NCBI GenBank assembly: GCA_963807355.1
Contig: CAWEBX010000006.1
Coordinates: 1-64,000 of the forward strand
Length of the DNA stretch: 64,000 nucleotides
Source of the DNA: Nitrobacter sp963807355
GTDB taxonomy: Bacteria > Pseudomonadota > Alphaproteobacteria > Rhizobiales > Xanthobacteraceae
Direction of reading: 5' to 3'
Shown: piece by piece, positions 43,996 to 52,945 of the stretch
How positions within the stretch are numbered: position 1 is the stretch's first letter
How the letters are laid out: every line of letters starts with the position of its first letter
Made by a program: the position numbers and the translations under genes
The notes under the pieces: model-generated
What the model saw: the letters and a program-made list of their open reading frames with translations, nothing else
Told to the model about the DNA's origin: nothing
Database searches by the model: none

Positions 43996-44394
43996 TCATG
44001 AAGGCAGCCAGTGCCGGATCGCCGGCAGGAAGAAGATCGCGGTGTTGATGGCAAAGCCGATGCTCCAGAGGATCGACCGCAGCGTCGGACGGTCGCCGAT
44101 ATAGGTCACAACGTAAGCGGCGCGGACGATCAGGAACAGGACCGCCAGTTCATCGACCAGATGCTGAGGCGCGGCGCGAAACTCCGAAAACAGCACGGCT
44201 ACCGCGAAAAACGGAAAGGTTTCGATGCCGTTGAGGTGCGCCCCGAGCGCTCGGGCACGCAGCGGATCGTCGTAAAATCCCGGATCGCGCGGGCGGCCGT
44301 TGTCGAAACCGGGAGAGCCCAGCGCCTTGAACGGTACGATCGTCAGCAGGTACAGAATGACCGCACCGAAGATGCACCATTCGGCGACCGTCAT
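43996..44394 (-). CDS. MAPEG-family membrane protein
   Basis: ATG 44394 (MTVAEWCIFGAVILYLLTIV) gives 132 aa with four membrane helices. HLNGIETFPFFAVAVLFSEF is the family's glutathione/eicosanoid-type core motif, and DELAVLFLIVRAAYVVTYIG follows. Bacterial members are of unknown substrate. Divergent from hemH with an 87-base gap that must hold both promoters. Confidence 0.85.
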   Translation of the reverse strand: MTVAEWCIFGAVILYLLTIVPFKALGSPGFDNGRPRDPGFYDDPLRARALGAHLNGIETFPFFAVAVLFSEFRAAPQHLVDELAVLFLIVRAAYVVTYIGDRPTLRSILWSIGFAINTAIFFLPAIRHWLPS

Positions 44395-44481
44395 GGCAAT
44401 CCCCTTCGCGGTCAATTTCGCAACAGTATCGGCAGATGCGCGGGCTTGACAAGAACGGGCAGGCGCGCGAATCCAGACGGT

Positions 44482-45519
44482 ATGACGGTCGTTATTCCTA
44501 TTGGTAAGGGTCGGACCGCGGCGGGTGCGCCGCGCGAGCGCGTCGGCGTTTTGCTCGTCAATCTCGGTACACCCGACACCGCCGATGCGCGCGGCTTGCG
44601 GGTCTATCTGAAGGAATTCCTGTCCGATCCGCGCGTGATCGAGAAGCAAGGCCTGATCTGGAAGCTGGCGCTGAACGGCGTCATTCTGAATACCCGTCCG
44701 CGCCGCAAGGCGCGCGACTACCTGAAGATCTGGAATACCGAGCGGAACGAGTCGCCGCTCAAGACCATCACGCGCGCGCAGTCCGACAAGCTCGCGGCTG
44801 CGATCACGGATCACGACCACGTCGTCGTCGATTGGGCGATGCGTTATGGTAATCCGTCGATGCACTCGCGCATCGCAGCGCTGACGGCACAGGGCTGCGA
44901 CAGGTTACTTGTGGTGCCGCTCTATCCGCAGTATTCGGCCGCGACTACGGCTACCGTATGCGACGAGGCGTTTCGCGTGCTCGGCGAGATGCGCGCGCAG
45001 CCGACACTGCGGGTGACGCCGCCCTATTATGACGATCCCGACTATGTCGACGCGCTGGCGGTTTCGATCGAGAGGCATCTCGCCTCGCTCTCGTTCACGC
45101 CCGAGATCATCATGGCGTCATTCCACGGAATGCCGCAGGCGTATGTCGACAAGGGCGATCCTTATCAGGCGCAATGCGTGGCGACCACCGAGGCCCTGCG
45201 TAAACGCATGGGGCTTGATGCGAAAAAGTTGATGCTGACGTTCCAGTCGCGCTTCGGCTTCGATCAATGGCTGCAGCCCTACACCGACAAGACCGTCGAG
45301 AAACTGGCGAAGGACGGCGTTAAGCGTATCGCCATCGTCACGCCTGGCTTCTCGGCCGACTGTCTGGAAACGCTGGAGGAAATCGCGCAGGAGAATGCGG
45401 AAATCTTCCGTCACAACGGCGGCGAGGAGTTCAGTGCAATTCCATGCCTGAACGACAGCGATCCAGGCATGGACGTTATCCGGAAGCTGGTGCTGCGCGA
45501 GCTTCAAGGCTGGATCTAG
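44482..45519 (+). CDS. hemH: Ferrochelatase
   Basis: ATG 44482 gives 345 aa. VGVLLVNLGTPDTADARGLR, VDWAMRYGNPSMHSRI, VVPLYPQYSAATTATV, the catalytic His in IIMASFHGMPQAYVDKGDPY and LTFQSRFGFDQWLQPYTDKT are all conserved, with CLNDSDPGMDVI near the end. It inserts Fe(2+) into protoporphyrin IX at the inner membrane. Full length. The frame is open upstream to 44011 but that is antisense to the MAPEG gene. Confidence 0.95.
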   Translation: MTVVIPIGKGRTAAGAPRERVGVLLVNLGTPDTADARGLRVYLKEFLSDPRVIEKQGLIWKLALNGVILNTRPRRKARDYLKIWNTERNESPLKTITRAQSDKLAAAITDHDHVVVDWAMRYGNPSMHSRIAALTAQGCDRLLVVPLYPQYSAATTATVCDEAFRVLGEMRAQPTLRVTPPYYDDPDYVDALAVSIERHLASLSFTPEIIMASFHGMPQAYVDKGDPYQAQCVATTEALRKRMGLDAKKLMLTFQSRFGFDQWLQPYTDKTVEKLAKDGVKRIAIVTPGFSADCLETLEEIAQENAEIFRHNGGEEFSAIPCLNDSDPGMDVIRKLVLRELQGWI

Positions 45520-45825
45520 GCCATATCACTTTTCCTCATTCCGAAGGCACAGAGCGCTGATCTCTGACCGCCGGTATTACCGGTTCTCCGGCAGCCCGAT
45601 TAGGGAACGACGGTGTTAAGTCTGTAGTCGTTCTAAAGCGTACATCTCCCTTTTTGCGCGCGAACCCAGAAACCATGACTCCATGGTTTCTGTTGTCTCT
45701 CGATTTTGCTCAGTCGAACCTTACATCTATCGGTGGCGACTAACCGGGAGTTCACAGCTTTGCATTATGCGGGTGGCGCGGGCGCATTGCGTTCTTGAAG
45801 GACGGCGCCTCGCAGGGAGCTTTTC
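45520..45825. other. Intergenic region with one perfect hairpin
   Basis: No gene. CAGAAACCATG (45667-45677) and CATGGTTTCTG (45682-45692) form an 11-bp hairpin with a 4-base loop, followed by TTGTCTCTCGATTTTGC. It could stop hemH transcription or mark a leader of the qmcA operon. Confidence 0.5.
45667..45692. terminator. 11-bp perfect hairpin between hemH and qmcA
   Basis: Stem CAGAAACCATG/CATGGTTTCTG with loop ACTC. The following bases are pyrimidine-rich but without a solid T-run, so terminator function is tentative. Confidence 0.45.
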
Positions 45826-46821
45826 ATGACCGGCTTCGATATTTTCGCGATTGTTTTCGTGGCGCTCGTGATCCTGACGCTGTTGGCCGGCGTCAAGACC
45901 GTGCCGCAGGGCTACGACTGGACCATCGAACGGTTCGGCAAGTACACGCGGACGCTCGATCCCGGTCTCAATCTCATTGTTCCCTATATCGACCGGGTCG
46001 GACGCAAAATGAACATGATGGAGCAGGTGATCGACATTCCCAAGCAGGAGGTCATCACCAAGGACAACGCGACCGTCAGCGTGGACGGCGTCGCATTCTA
46101 CCAGGTGTTCGATGCCGCCAAGGCGAGCTACGAGGTCGCGAACCTCAACCAGGCCATCGTGACGCTGACAATGACCAATATCCGCTCGGTGATGGGTTCG
46201 ATGGACCTTGACCAGGTGCTGTCGCATCGTGATGAGATCAACGAGCGGCTGCTTCGCGTTGTGGATGCCGCGGTATCTCCGTGGGGTTTGAAGGTCAACC
46301 GCATCGAGATCAAGGACATCGTGCCGCCTGCCGACCTCGTGCAGGCGATGGGCCGCCAGATGAAGGCCGAGCGGGAAAAACGCGCCGACATCCTTCAGGC
46401 TGAAGGCCAGCGCCAGTCAGCAATTCTCAAGGCCGAGGGGCAGAAGCAGTCACAGATTCTCGAAGCCGAGGGCCGAAAGGAAGCCGCCTTCCGCGATGCC
46501 GAAGCACGCGAACGGTCGGCGGAAGCCGAGGCCAAGGCGACGCGCATGGTGAGCGAGGCGATCGCGAAGGGTGACGTAGCGTCACTCAACTACTTCATCG
46601 CTGATAAGTACATCAAGGCGTTCGGCCAGCTTGCAAACTCGCCGAACCAGAAAATTGTGATGTTGCCGATGGAAGCCACCAGCATGCTGGCGTCCCTGGC
46701 CGGCATCGGCGAGATCGCCAGGGCCACCTTTGGCGAGAGTGCTGCGCCGGCTACGGGGACTGCACGGAGGGGGGCGGTGCCCAATGCGGGTGCGCCGACT
46801 TCGGTCCCTTCGCAGGGATAG
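45826..46821 (+). CDS. qmcA: SPFH/Band 7 membrane protease-scaffold protein
   Basis: 331 aa. One N-terminal membrane helix (IFAIVFVALVILTLLAGVKT), then the Band 7 domain (VPQGYDWTIERFGKYTRTLD, GLNLIVPYIDRVGRKMNMME) and a long coiled coil with repeated QAEGQRQSAILKAEGQKQSQ units. QmcA-type proteins form membrane-bound cages linked to FtsH. An NfeD partner gene follows after 26 bases, the classic stomatin-NfeD pair. Confidence 0.92.
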   Translation: MTGFDIFAIVFVALVILTLLAGVKTVPQGYDWTIERFGKYTRTLDPGLNLIVPYIDRVGRKMNMMEQVIDIPKQEVITKDNATVSVDGVAFYQVFDAAKASYEVANLNQAIVTLTMTNIRSVMGSMDLDQVLSHRDEINERLLRVVDAAVSPWGLKVNRIEIKDIVPPADLVQAMGRQMKAEREKRADILQAEGQRQSAILKAEGQKQSQILEAEGRKEAAFRDAEARERSAEAEAKATRMVSEAIAKGDVASLNYFIADKYIKAFGQLANSPNQKIVMLPMEATSMLASLAGIGEIARATFGESAAPATGTARRGAVPNAGAPTSVPSQG

Positions 46822-46847
46822 GATAAACCGGGCGAAGGAGAGCGTTT

Positions 46848-47294
46848 ATGGGTGACATGTTCGCGTCGCTGGGAACCTGGAACTGGTTGATCTTTGGCCT
46901 CGTTCTGATGGGCCTCGAACTGTTGGTGCCGGGCGTATTTCTGTTCTGGCTGGGACTGGCTGCATTTCTGGTTGGTGTGCTGTCGTTCCTGATTGATCCA
47001 ACGTGGCAAACGCAGCTCTTGATGTTTGCCGTGTTCGCAGTCGCCGCGGTGCCGCTATGGCGTCGGGTGGCGCGCTCGAATTCGAGCGTCGGCGACAGCC
47101 CGTTTCTCAACAAGCGTGCTCATGCGCTGGTCGGGCGCGTGTTCACGCTGGAGAAGCCGATCGTAGATGGGACGGGCACGGTGCGGATCGACGATACGAT
47201 CTGGCGGATCGAAGGACCGGATGCACCGGCCGGTAGCCGGGTGAAAATTGTGAAGGCGAACGGCGCGAGCCTGACAGTGGATGCTACGCCGTAA
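46848..47294 (+). CDS. NfeD-family partner of the SPFH protein
   Basis: 148 aa. Two or three membrane helices (NWLIFGLVLMGLELLVPGVF, FLFWLGLAAFLVGVLSFLI) are followed by the OB-fold domain (ALVGRVFTLEKPIVDGTGTV, RVKIVKANGASLTVDA). This is the short NfeD form without the serine protease. Together with QmcA it probably organises membrane quality control. Confidence 0.9.
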   Translation: MGDMFASLGTWNWLIFGLVLMGLELLVPGVFLFWLGLAAFLVGVLSFLIDPTWQTQLLMFAVFAVAAVPLWRRVARSNSSVGDSPFLNKRAHALVGRVFTLEKPIVDGTGTVRIDDTIWRIEGPDAPAGSRVKIVKANGASLTVDATP

Positions 47295-47354
47295 TGTGCA
47301 TCGGACCCCGCAGAGTGCTCGGAGGGCCCCAAGAAAGTTTCCTTCGCTTGATGA

Positions 47355-48368
47355 TCAAGCCACGCCCGCGCGCAGCAGGTCGTGCAAATGCACGATGCCG
47401 ACCGGCTTTTTCCCGTCGGTCACGATCAGCGCCGTGATCTTCGACGAGTTGAGGATTTCGAGCGCCTCGCCCGCCAGGAGGTCGCGTCCGATCGTCTTCG
47501 GATGGGGCGTCATGACATCGTCGACGCGAGCAGTCATCAGGTCGGGTCCCATGTGACGGCGCAGGTCGCCGTCGGTGACGATCCCGACCAGGTGACTCTG
47601 GCTGTCAATGACGCCGACGCAGCCGAACCCTTTTGACGTCATCTCGACCAGAGCATCCGACATCTTTGTGCCGAGCGGTTTCAACGGGAGGGCGTCTCCG
47701 CTGTGCATGAGGTCGCGGGTGTATTTCAACAGTGCGCCGAGCTTGCCGCCGGGATGCAGAACGCTGAAGTCGACCGAGGTGAAGCCGCGGCCCTCCAGTA
47801 ACGCGATGGCGAGCCCATCGCCAAGCGCGAGTTGCATCAGCGAGGACGTCGTCGGCGCCAGGTTATGCGGACAGGCTTCGCGCGCCTTGGGCTGCACCAG
47901 CGCGACATCCGCGGCTTTGCCCAGTGTGGAGTCGCGCTCGGCGGTCATGGCGATCAGCGGGATGCGAAAACGTTTGGCATAGGTGATGAGATTCTTCATC
48001 TCCGGCTGCTCGCCCGACCAGGACAGCGCCATGATGACATCATCGGGAGTGATCATGCCAAGATCGCCATGACTGGCTTCCGCCGCATGGACGAAGAAGG
48101 CAGGCGTCCCGGTCGAGGCAAAAGTCGCCGCGATCTTGCGGCCAATGTGGCCGGACTTACCGAGACCGGTGACGATCAGCCGTCCTTTGGCGTTGCGGAT
48201 CAGGTCCGTTGCAGCAGCGAACGCGGGACCGAGATCGGATCTGAGCGCCGCGGCAAGCGCCGACACGCCGCCAGCCTCCGCCTCGAAGGTCCGCAATGCG
48301 GACTCGATCGCGGCGTTCGCCCGATCGGTCATGGCGGGTGTCACTGTGCGTGATTCAAATGAGGTCAT
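47355..48368 (-). CDS. kdsD: Arabinose-5-phosphate isomerase (KdsD/KpsF family)
   Basis: ATG 48368 gives 337 aa; a GTG/ATG seven codons upstream is possible. The SIS domain shows RLIVTGLGKSGHIGRKIAAT, HAAEASHGDLGMITPDDVIM and SWSGEQPEM; two CBS domains follow (MSDALVEMTSKGFGCVGVID, VDDVMTPHPKTIGRDLLAGE). It interconverts ribulose-5-phosphate and arabinose-5-phosphate for Kdo, the inner LPS sugar. Full length. Confidence 0.93.
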   Translation of the reverse strand: MTSFESRTVTPAMTDRANAAIESALRTFEAEAGGVSALAAALRSDLGPAFAAATDLIRNAKGRLIVTGLGKSGHIGRKIAATFASTGTPAFFVHAAEASHGDLGMITPDDVIMALSWSGEQPEMKNLITYAKRFRIPLIAMTAERDSTLGKAADVALVQPKAREACPHNLAPTTSSLMQLALGDGLAIALLEGRGFTSVDFSVLHPGGKLGALLKYTRDLMHSGDALPLKPLGTKMSDALVEMTSKGFGCVGVIDSQSHLVGIVTDGDLRRHMGPDLMTARVDDVMTPHPKTIGRDLLAGEALEILNSSKITALIVTDGKKPVGIVHLHDLLRAGVA

Positions 48369-48560
48369 GCTGGTTCCACGCTGAGACACGAAGCAATGTT
48401 CTGTCCGATCGTTGTGCTTAGCACGCCTGCTTGGGCGATGCGATGCAGCTTCGCATTCTCAACGGCCCGTTAACCATAATTGTTTTAACTCCATTAACGA
48501 TAGCACGCCCGCTTCAGGCTTGCTTTGTAAATTTATGTTTTGTTTGGAGTTTTCGGGATC

Positions 48561-50252
48561 GTGTCTTCCGGTCCAGCGACGGGCTTTTGCCAGCGCGCGC
48601 CGACATGGCGTGCGGTTTTGGTCTGCCTCGCGCTCATCGTTCCGGGGTGCGCGACTGTTGAGGCCCAGACACTCACCGGCGATGTCGTCACTCCGCTTCG
48701 AGGCGGGCTTTTTCAAGCGCAGGAGCCTTCCTTGCGCCGGACCGGGGATGCCGGCGGCGATGTGGCGTTGGCGCCATCAACAATGGCTCCCTCCCGCATC
48801 GGCAGAATTCCCACCTACGACATCCCCGCCGCGGCGGGTGCGGACGACACGGGCTATGATTCGCTCAATCGCCGGCGCAAGAAGCTGAAACTTTATCCCG
48901 GCACGCCGAAACCGAAGCAACCGCCGGGGCCGGGCAACTTTGTTCCCGTTCCGCCGCCACCGCCGTTATCGGTCCCGCCGTCATCGACCGCCAATACGAC
49001 TCCGCTTGCCCCGGCGATGGCCGGGAGGGTCGAGGGGCAGCCCGCGCGCCGCCGCCTGAAGCGCGATGACGATCCGTTCGGCGCCGTGGGCAATTACGTC
49101 GGCAGCTTTCTCGTGAAGTCGGCAGTCGAGCTTTGGGGTGGCTACAACACCAATCCCGGTCGCTTCAATAGGCCGGAGGGCTCGGCGTTCTATATGGTGT
49201 CGCCCGAATTCGTGGCCGCGTCGAATTGGGAGCGACACTCCGTCCTCGTCGATTTGCGCGGATCGTTCACCGGATTTGGCAGAACTTTCCCGCCGGGGGG
49301 CGATAATCCGGCTCAGTCGATCGTGTCGGTGCCAACGAACGTGGATCGGCCGGATTTTATCGGCAGGATCGATGGACGTCTCGATGTCAGGCACGGTACC
49401 CGCATAAATTCGGAAGTGCGGTTGCGGGTCGGTACCGACAATCCCGGCAGTCCCAACGTCCAGGCCGGTCTGACAAGGTATCCGATCTTTACGACGACCG
49501 GGGGAACGGCCGGCATCGAACACGACTTCAACCGGCTGCAGGTTTTGCTGAATGGAATGGCAGACCGCACCGTGTATCAGAACTCGCAATTGACGGACGG
49601 CACATCGGCGTCCAACGATGACCGCAACTTCAACCAATACGGCGCCGTGGCGCGCGCGAGTTACGATCTTCTGCCCGGCTTCAAACCCTTCGGCGAGGTC
49701 GAGGCGGACACGCGTATCCGTGACAGGCAGTTTGATCGCAATGGTTTCCAGCGCGATTCCAACGGCGGCTACGCCAAGGTCGGGACCAGCTTTGAACTGA
49801 CACGTTTGCTGATTGGCGAAGCCTCTGTCGGCTATACCGCCCGGAACTATGCGGACCCGAGTCTCAATCAGTTGACCGGCCTGCTCACCAGCGGGTCGCT
49901 GGTTTGGTTCGCGACGCCGCTGACCACGGCGAGGTTCACCACAGTGACCTTCGTCGATGAATCCATGGTGGCAGGTGTCTCCGGCGTACTGACACGCACC
50001 TACACTTTCGAGCTCAATCACGATTTCCGCCGCTGGCTGACCGCGATCGGCAGGTTCACCTATGGGACGCAAGAATATCAGGGTTCAGCCCGTTCCGACC
50101 AAGTCTACTCGATTTCCGGCGATCTCATTTACAAGCTGAGCCGCGAGTTCCAGATCAGGGCCCAGGTGCGCCGCGACCTGCTGGATTCGAATATTGTCGG
50201 CGCAAGTTCGGTGGCGACTGTGGTGATGCTCGGCGTCCGGTTGCAGCGCTAG
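48561..50252 (+). CDS. Outer-membrane beta-barrel protein with Pro-rich N-terminal region
   Basis: GTG 48561 gives 563 aa; TTG 48540 is open as well. A signal peptide (RAVLVCLALIVPGCATVEAQ) contains a weak lipobox-like VPGC. Residues ~90-170 are basic and Pro-rich (TPKPKQPPGPGNFVPVPPPP). From AVELWGGYNTNPGRFNRPEG to the end there are amphipathic strands typical of the beta-barrel porin 2 family, ending VATVVMLGVRLQR. Such proteins are common in Bradyrhizobium relatives near polysaccharide genes; function is not known. Confidence 0.75.
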   Translation: MSSGPATGFCQRAPTWRAVLVCLALIVPGCATVEAQTLTGDVVTPLRGGLFQAQEPSLRRTGDAGGDVALAPSTMAPSRIGRIPTYDIPAAAGADDTGYDSLNRRRKKLKLYPGTPKPKQPPGPGNFVPVPPPPPLSVPPSSTANTTPLAPAMAGRVEGQPARRRLKRDDDPFGAVGNYVGSFLVKSAVELWGGYNTNPGRFNRPEGSAFYMVSPEFVAASNWERHSVLVDLRGSFTGFGRTFPPGGDNPAQSIVSVPTNVDRPDFIGRIDGRLDVRHGTRINSEVRLRVGTDNPGSPNVQAGLTRYPIFTTTGGTAGIEHDFNRLQVLLNGMADRTVYQNSQLTDGTSASNDDRNFNQYGAVARASYDLLPGFKPFGEVEADTRIRDRQFDRNGFQRDSNGGYAKVGTSFELTRLLIGEASVGYTARNYADPSLNQLTGLLTSGSLVWFATPLTTARFTTVTFVDESMVAGVSGVLTRTYTFELNHDFRRWLTAIGRFTYGTQEYQGSARSDQVYSISGDLIYKLSREFQIRAQVRRDLLDSNIVGASSVATVVMLGVRLQR

Positions 50253-50290
50253 AGCCTTTCACCGCTTCAATGAGAAGCGGAAGGCTCCTG
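50253..50290. terminator. Hairpin terminator between the barrel gene and the kinase remnant
   Basis: GAGCCTT and AAGGCTC close an outer stem; CCGCTTC and GAAGCGG an inner one. It starts right at the barrel gene stop and can serve both converging genes. Confidence 0.65.
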
Positions 50291-50304
50291 CATCTTGTTG
50301 CCCA

Positions 50305-51653
50305 TCACACGAACTGCGACAATGCCCGGCGATGCTCGTGCATCATTAAGAACGCGCGGTAGCGCCGGTCGAAGAAATCGCGCGCCGCAGGGGCTGGCTG
50401 CACGGTTCGACCGACCGGGTCATTGCCGCTGCGGCCGCCGTAACCGATGGATAAAGTCCACAGCCGGCTGCCGCGGCACATGCGGTTCCCCACAGCACGC
50501 CGTCTGGTTGTTCGGGCAGGGAAACCGCGACACCTGCGGCATCGGCGTAGAGCTGGACCAGCAGCGGGCTCGCAGCATGGCCTCCCGTCAGCCGGATATG
50601 GGCGATGTTATAGCCGGCGTCGTTCAGGGCATCGATGATGTGCCGTGTTCCCAGCGCGATGCCGACAGCGGTCGCGAAATAAAGCTGCGTTAACGACGTG
50701 GGTGAGGCGTCAAGGCGCAGTCCGTGGATCACGCCGACTGACTCCGGGTCGGCGAGCGGCGAGCGGTTGCCATGAAAGTCCGGCAGCACATGCAGATCCT
50801 CGACAAACGTGAATCCGCTTTCCGTCAGCGCCGCTTCGATTTGTGCCGCCATCACCTCATGTCGGTCCGCTCCAAGCGATCTGCCTTCGGCATGGAGGTC
50901 GAGAATGTGATCGAGCAACGAACCGGTGGCGGATTGACCACCTTCATTCAGCCAGTAGCCCGGCAGCATCGCATCGTAATACGGACCCCATACTCCGGGA
51001 ACTTGCCTCGGGTCGGGCGAGGCCGCCATGTGGCATGAGGATGTGCCGGCGATCATGGCGAGAGTCTCGTTGAGGCCGGGTGCGTCGAGGTTGCCAAGCA
51101 TGCCGATACCGCCGGCATGGGCATCGATTGCGCCGACGCCGACAACACAGCCGCGGGGCAGGCCAAGCTGGTCGGCGCTTTCGGCGGTCAGTGGACCGGC
51201 ACTTGTTCCGATCGGCAGCGTCGAGGCGGGAAGCGCCGCTCTATCCTGCAAGTCATCGAGCCCGACTTGCGACAGGAAATCGCTTTGCCAGCCATGCCGC
51301 TCGTGGGAGAGGTAAGTCCATTTGCATGTTACGGTGCAGGCGGAGACAGCGACCCGGCCCGTCGCCTTCCAGGTCAGGTAGTCGGTGAGGTCAAGTACAA
51401 GCCCGTAGCGGCGCCAGGCATTGGGACAATGTCGTTTCAGCCAAAGCAGCTTCGGAATTTCCATTTCCGGCGACATCACATTGCCGACGTGGTCAAGCAC
51501 GCGATGGCGAGTGGCGGTGATCTCATCCGCTTCTGCCGCGGCCCGATGGTCGGCCCACATGATCACGTGCCAGCGATCATCGCCGGTGGCGGAGGCTGTA
51601 ACCGGCCGACCGCCGCGGTCTAGGGTGACGAGCGAGCAGGGCACGCGATCATG
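50305..51653 (-). pseudogene. FGGY-family carbohydrate kinase, N-terminus lost and C-terminus frameshifted
   Basis: Similarity begins in mid-domain at DRVPCSLVTLDRGGRPVTAS (51653), so about 90 residues with the first ATP-binding motif are missing. WHVIMWADHRAAAEADEITA, GVGAIDAHAGGIGMLGN, IAGTSSCHMA and ALGTRHIIDALNDAGYNIAH, RLTGGHAASPLLVQLYADAA are in one frame to about 50425. The true C-terminus (AARDFFDRRYRAFLMMHEHR) lies in another frame ending at 50305. FGGY members phosphorylate pentuloses. The gene is inactive. Confidence 0.8.
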
Positions 51654-51678
51654 CGTGCGGCTTTGAGGAACGAGCAGC

Positions 51679-52243
51679 CTATTTGATAACTTCACAGACC
51701 GTCAAATGGTCCGGTGGACGCAGGTTGCCAGTAGGGGCCGACACGAGTCTCCACCACGCATCCAGCGATTTCCGGTCGCAACGCAGTTTGACGGTCATGC
51801 CGCCGGCAAATGTGATCCAGTCCGCAAAATAGTGGCTCGGCACCGCGATCACGACCGGAATGTCGGCGTCGAGCGCGCGCTCGATCAGATGGGCAAGGCC
51901 TCCGCCTTTGCGCTCCTGCCGGCCGAATCGGTTGACGATGAGGATGTCCCCGCCTTCGTCGAGAGTCCGTGCAATCCGTTCGCCTGCGTTCGTCAACCGT
52001 TCGATGTCCAGCCGGCACCTCGCCGGGTCATGCGCGAGATTCTGATGGAGCCGAAGCTGCTCGCCGGTCGGGATCAGCGTTGCTGACAGGTCGGCATCAA
52101 TGCGGTGGCGACCAAGCTGAACAATGCCCACCGCGAGGTGGCCGCTCTCGTTCAGATCGGAGGCAAATTCATGGAGGACCATCATCGGGGTTCTCTCCCT
52201 CCGTGTAGACCAGAGCGGCGAGGTCGCATTGGGCATCGAACAT
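51679..52243 (-). pseudogene. DUF2478 protein (molybdenum-locus NTPase-like), frameshift near the N-terminus
   Basis: ATG 52243 gives MFDAQCDLAALVYTEGENPD, then the frame closes; coding continues one frame over from VLHEFASDLNESGHLAVGIV to the stop at 51679. ARCRLDIERLTNAGERIART, GGDILIVNRFGRQERKGGGL and HLIERALDADIPVVIAVPSH are the DUF2478 core. Such genes accompany molybdate transport operons. A ModE-like gene and a candidate Mo box lie upstream, but no transporter is in the window. One indel near 52190 would restore it. Confidence 0.7.
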
Positions 52244-52339
52244 GATCCGTCTCTTTCTTACGTCGCAGCAGAGCTCGTCAACGATTACCCGGCGGGTCCG
52301 AGAGGCCTGCGATCACCTCTCGGGCCGCCTGCTCTTCGT

Positions 52340-52363
52340 CGTTGTATTTTTTAGTATATCACG
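52340..52363. promoter_or_regulatory. Candidate ModE operator (Mo box)
   Basis: CGTTGTAT and ATATCACG form an imperfect inverted repeat with an AT-rich centre, about 100 bases upstream of the DUF2478 start. The half-site CGTTATATA of known Mo boxes is matched only in part. Confidence 0.4.
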
Positions 52364-52475
52364 TTAGGCGAAATCAGGCCAGAGCGCTGCAAGCGGGGAA
52401 GCAGAGGAAATGAGCGCCGAATGCGGCCGGCCGGTGCGGCAAACGTGGGCCGCTCGGCGTTACGGCGCGGCCGGA

Positions 52476-52880
52476 TCAACGAGCCTTGACGTCCCTGTCT
52501 CGTTCCGTGCTTTTCTTCGGGTGCCGGATGTCGTTTCGCAGCGCCTCGAGTTCCTTGTGGACCGCGCTGGCGGCATCGCGTTCTATCTTGCGATAGCGAG
52601 CGACCAGGGCGACCCCGAAGGGGGTCAGGACCGCGCCGCCGCCGTTCTTGCCGCCGGTCTGCCGCGCGACCGCCGCCTGCCGGCAGATGCGATTTATTTC
52701 ATCGACGAGATCCCACGCGCGCTTGTAGGACATGTCCATGGCACGTCCGGCGGCTGAAATTGAGCCGCAAGTATGGATGCTTTCGAGCAGTTGAATCTTG
52801 CCTGGTCCGATGCGGCCCTTTGGATCCAGATCGATTCGCAAACTCAGTGAGGGTAGTGATCTGTTGGATAAAGCCTGCAT
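52476..52880 (-). CDS. ModE-type winged-helix regulator without molybdate-binding domain
   Basis: 134 aa. LRIDLDPKGRIGPGKIQLLE, SIHTCGSISAAGRAMDMSYK and RAWDLVDEINRICRQ are the ModE/LysR-like winged helix, followed by GAVLTPFGVALVARYRKIER. The MOP domains that sense molybdate are absent, as in short ModE homologues. It may regulate the molybdenum genes of which DUF2478 is a leftover. Intact. Confidence 0.82.
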   Translation of the reverse strand: MQALSNRSLPSLSLRIDLDPKGRIGPGKIQLLESIHTCGSISAAGRAMDMSYKRAWDLVDEINRICRQAAVARQTGGKNGGGAVLTPFGVALVARYRKIERDAASAVHKELEALRNDIRHPKKSTERDRDVKAR

Positions 52881-52945
52881 TTCACGCTCGGTATTTCACG
52901 ATCGAAGATACGGAAGCCGAACTATACATCATTCGATGGTGAACG

